A model generated the notes under the pieces. The model was given only the letters and a program-made list of their open reading frames with translations. It was not told where the DNA came from and did not search any database. The translations under genes and the position numbers were made by a program. Positions 61,491 through 64,000 of a stretch of 64,000 bases of DNA are shown here, piece after piece. The number at the start of each line of letters is the position of its first letter. Position 1 is the stretch's first letter. The DNA is from Schistosoma mansoni. Taxonomy: Eukaryota > Platyhelminthes > Trematoda > Strigeidida > Schistosomatidae. The stretch is taken from the NCBI RefSeq assembly GCF_000237925.1, contig NC_031502.1, positions 40,382,557 through 40,446,556 on the forward strand, read 5' to 3'.

Positions 61491-61729
61491 ATTGCTGAAC
61501 TACATTTGTGGACATCTATTAAGATTAGAGCATGAATAATCTGACACGTAACCTATGGTTGCAATCAGTAGGTTGTAGAATTGACTACAGAAAGAGATAG
61601 TTCATGAATCTCCCGATGGTTACAAAGTTGGCATGATATATTCTCTAGTTTGGTTTTCAAAGAAGACTTGTCTTGATGTTGATATTTTACCAGTTTTTTT
61701 TATTAAATAATGATTCATCCTACCGAATT

Positions 61730-62100
61730 TCTGAACCACGGAAAAGATAATTTTACTGGAGACCCTGCATCCGGAGTTTGACAACATCTAAACCAGTAAC
61801 ACCTACTGTAATCGAAATATTACAGTCTAGTCAAATCAAAAGTCAGAAATTATGAGGTTGGAAGATAGATTTGATAGGCTATCGATATATTGAGAAGTGA
61901 CCAATCTAAACTGGCTAGCGGTCGTAGGAGATCTGAAGCATGGTGTATCCCCTCGTGATCAGATAAGGATGCGTGACCAAGCGCCTTCAGCTAGGTGAGT
62001 TCATTAAAACTAATGCGTCCGGCATCACATGTCAAATACTTAAAGAGCTACAGATTCTGGGGATTTGTTTACCACCACAACCGCGTAAATACAGGAGAAA
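61730..62100 (+). repeat. Composite repeat X, reference copy (A' then B)
   Basis: Reverse-complement A half (about 61740-61890) directly followed by B (61890-62090). This copy mirrors 5640-5970 and so defines the element. Function and class unknown; no coding frame. Confidence 0.5.
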
Positions 62101-62650
62101 GGCACAGTCGTGGTAATCATTTATCTAACAATGAGATGACTCGAGAGTAGAGAAGGGAGGCAATGGTGGATAGGAGGAAGAACGTATGCATGTTGATGTA
62201 CCCCAACATAAGTCCTCTGAATCAGCTAGCCCGGTCAGGGAAAAGATACCTTGGCAAGTCTTAACGTGATCTTTTGGTGCTTGAAGGACGATCTTCAAGT
62301 GTTTATCAAAACAGACAGAATAATATCAAATGTTTTCAGAACTAATTACAGCTATTTATTTACCATCACATTACATATACTCAACCTTAAATTCTCTCCT
62401 ATGACCTAAATGCAGACTCCCGAGGTACGGACGGTCCACAATCTCTCGGAAGTTTCAAGTTTGATTAAACTGTCTGTCGTCCATCTGGTGGTTTCGTTGA
62501 CTAGAAGGGTCAAATAAACGAAAGCATTCATAAGTCAATATTCCACACAAAAAAGCAGACAATCTGATGAATTTCAAGTTATTCACTATAATCATTCTGA
62601 GTTATAGAGTTGTTTATATGAGTTCAGGAATAGGCGCTAACACATAGTGT

Positions 62651-63059
62651 ATGGATTTGTTTGCCAGAGCACCGCTAGCACCTTTCGAGGGTGGTGGTGT
62701 ATACGATGATTTTGACGGTTCTGAGACATCCTCATTGGTAGCTGAGACTGACCACCAAATAAAACGAGTTTCGTCGATCCCATTTGATGCTAGTTTCTCT
62801 TTTGAGGATTCACTAACTGATCTTATTGGAAATTTTGACGAAAGGATATATCATTGTTTCGAAAATTTTGACGTGGACCCTGAAAACGCACGAAGGGGTG
62901 ATTTTTCAGGGAATGTTCCAACTTTAAGTGACGTTAAGTAAGTGAACTGCCGTGCATAATCATGTTAGGCAATGGTGGGCTGCAGCTACGAGAGAGTTAG
63001 TACCCACTGAGTCTTACCCGCTTCGCAACTTACCAAGTAATGTTAATTTGTATGATCTC
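62651..63059 (+). CDS. FEZ/UNC-76-like protein, first two exons (partial)
   Basis: FEZ proteins are kinesin-1 adaptors in axonal transport. Exon 1 (62651-62937) starts MDLFARAPLAP, with an in-frame TAG two codons before the ATG. It contains FSFEDSLTDLIGNFDERIYH followed by CFENFDVDPENA, which matches the N-terminal FEZ pattern (SMEDLVNEFDEKLxxCFRNYxxxTEN). A 31-nt intron (62938-62968, GTAAGT...TTAG) leads in phase to exon 2 (62969-63059), encoding QWWAAATRELVP to NLYDL before a CTC|GTAAGT donor. The coiled-coil and C-terminal parts are beyond the window or in exons not found in 63060-64000. The region is acidic, as in FEZ1/2. I judge the family assignment likely but not proven from about 125 residues. 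Confidence 0.55.
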
Positions 63060-64000
63060 GTAAGTTTATTTTTCGCTAAATTGTGTTTTTGTAAGTCATA
63101 TGCTATACATATGACGTGAGTTTAGTCATTCGTGTAATGCATAAATTCTTTAAATAACATACTTAGAAATGGTGCGATAAGGTGAATGCAATTTTATTTC
63201 CTATTACCCCCCACCAACTTCAGCTTCATGTATAAAATAACCGGATCTGACCAGTAAACTTAATTAGTTCAATTTATCCCTACATAGTTCACTTCAAATT
63301 GTGCCGAATGCATGACTTTTATGGTTGTATTTCCTTCAAAACCAATGCCTTAGAAGAAATTGGGTTCACTTGATAATACTCAGGGCACACACGACACAAA
63401 CACTACAACAAAAATACCATCAATACTTTAGGTATCATTTCGAAATTATGTCAAATTCGAATGTATTTTATTGACACACTAATATGCATGTCCCATTACC
63501 AGATCGGTAAAATTGAAATACATATGTTAAACCAGAGTCATACTCATCACTTAACACCATGTCTTATCGAAATATCTGGCGTGTGACGAAACATACAACT
63601 GTTGGTGTTATGTGACATAAACTGCATCTGATTGGGCTGCTGGATATTTCTTGTTGATCTTGCTCATGGTCCATTTTATATTACAGAACACTGCGTAAAG
63701 TTCATTACTTTTGACGAAGATGACTAGTTGGTGAATTTTGGTGTGTGCATGAAGTTCCAAGCCACATAGTTTGGGTCTCAACAATCGTACCATTAATTTT
63801 AAAGTAGTATTATATTTACCAAACACTTCAAGTAACCCATTAACAGTCGTTGTTGCGCTCTGTGGAATCTTGCTCGTTATTATCCCGTTACCTATTTTAC
63901 TATCATGTCCTAAGGAGTAGAGAAGCCCAGACGTTTTCACAATGTCAGGCCCATAGAATGGACAATGTATCTATTCGGGGTCTTTAAAACATCAACATAA
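63060..64000. other. Probable FEZ-like intron; one unexplained antisense frame
   Basis: A minus-strand open frame of 110 codons (63608-63940, starting MKTSGLLYSLGHD) has ordinary amino-acid composition for its length. I recognise no domain and see no clear splice partner. It may be an exon of an unrelated gene, a decayed element or chance. Confidence 0.3.

Noticed and set aside
1-64000. CRISPR arrays, bacterial operons, rRNA genes or true tRNA genes
   Set aside because: None is present; the tRNA-like sequences are SINE heads without a foldable full tRNA.

Overview
The window looks like a stretch of a blood-fluke (Schistosoma) nuclear genome. It is AT-rich, its genes are split by very short 5' introns (31-54 nt) and much longer later ones, and it holds SMalpha-type tRNA-like repeats with hammerhead ribozymes, RTE- and CR1-like LINEs, a Penelope-like remnant and LTR elements. 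There is no operon-like organisation; four host genes sit in a sea of repeats. Species cannot be fixed from the sequence.

Left end (1-7.8 kb): the 3' tail of a LINE, the first three exons of an Aurora-type kinase on the minus strand (2606-3163; the rest was not found and probably lies beyond the left edge), a 5'-truncated CR1/Jockey-like LINE (3350-4257), and a cluster of an unnamed composite repeat (5.1-5.97 kb).

7.8-29.1 kb: one large minus-strand gene for a Delta/Jagged-type (DSL) Notch ligand. Joined exons give a probable signal peptide, an atypical MNNL region, DSL, about six EGF modules plus a partial one, one membrane span and a short tail. The exon between MNNL and DSL is missing. 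There an antisense LINE endonuclease fragment and a 200-N gap abut the DSL exon. Introns hold solo LTRs, RTE ends, a Penelope-like remnant, a foldback element with a nested LTR, and hammerhead repeats.

29-50 kb: gene-poor, with hammerhead repeats (including a palindromic SMalpha cluster at 35.5-36.0 kb), solo LTRs and a Ty3/Gypsy-like LTR element at 43.4-46.6 kb with near-identical LTRs and a 5-bp target duplication.

50.1-55.9 kb: a minus-strand TIMM50 gene (mitochondrial import), eight exons, about 338 residues. 56-62.6 kb: no gene recognised; a weak Gypsy-like pol relic and more composite repeats. Right end: the first two exons of a FEZ/UNC-76-like gene on the plus strand (62651-63059), continuing past the window. 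The genes share no evident pathway; they act in mitosis, Notch signalling, mitochondrial import and possibly kinesin-linked transport.
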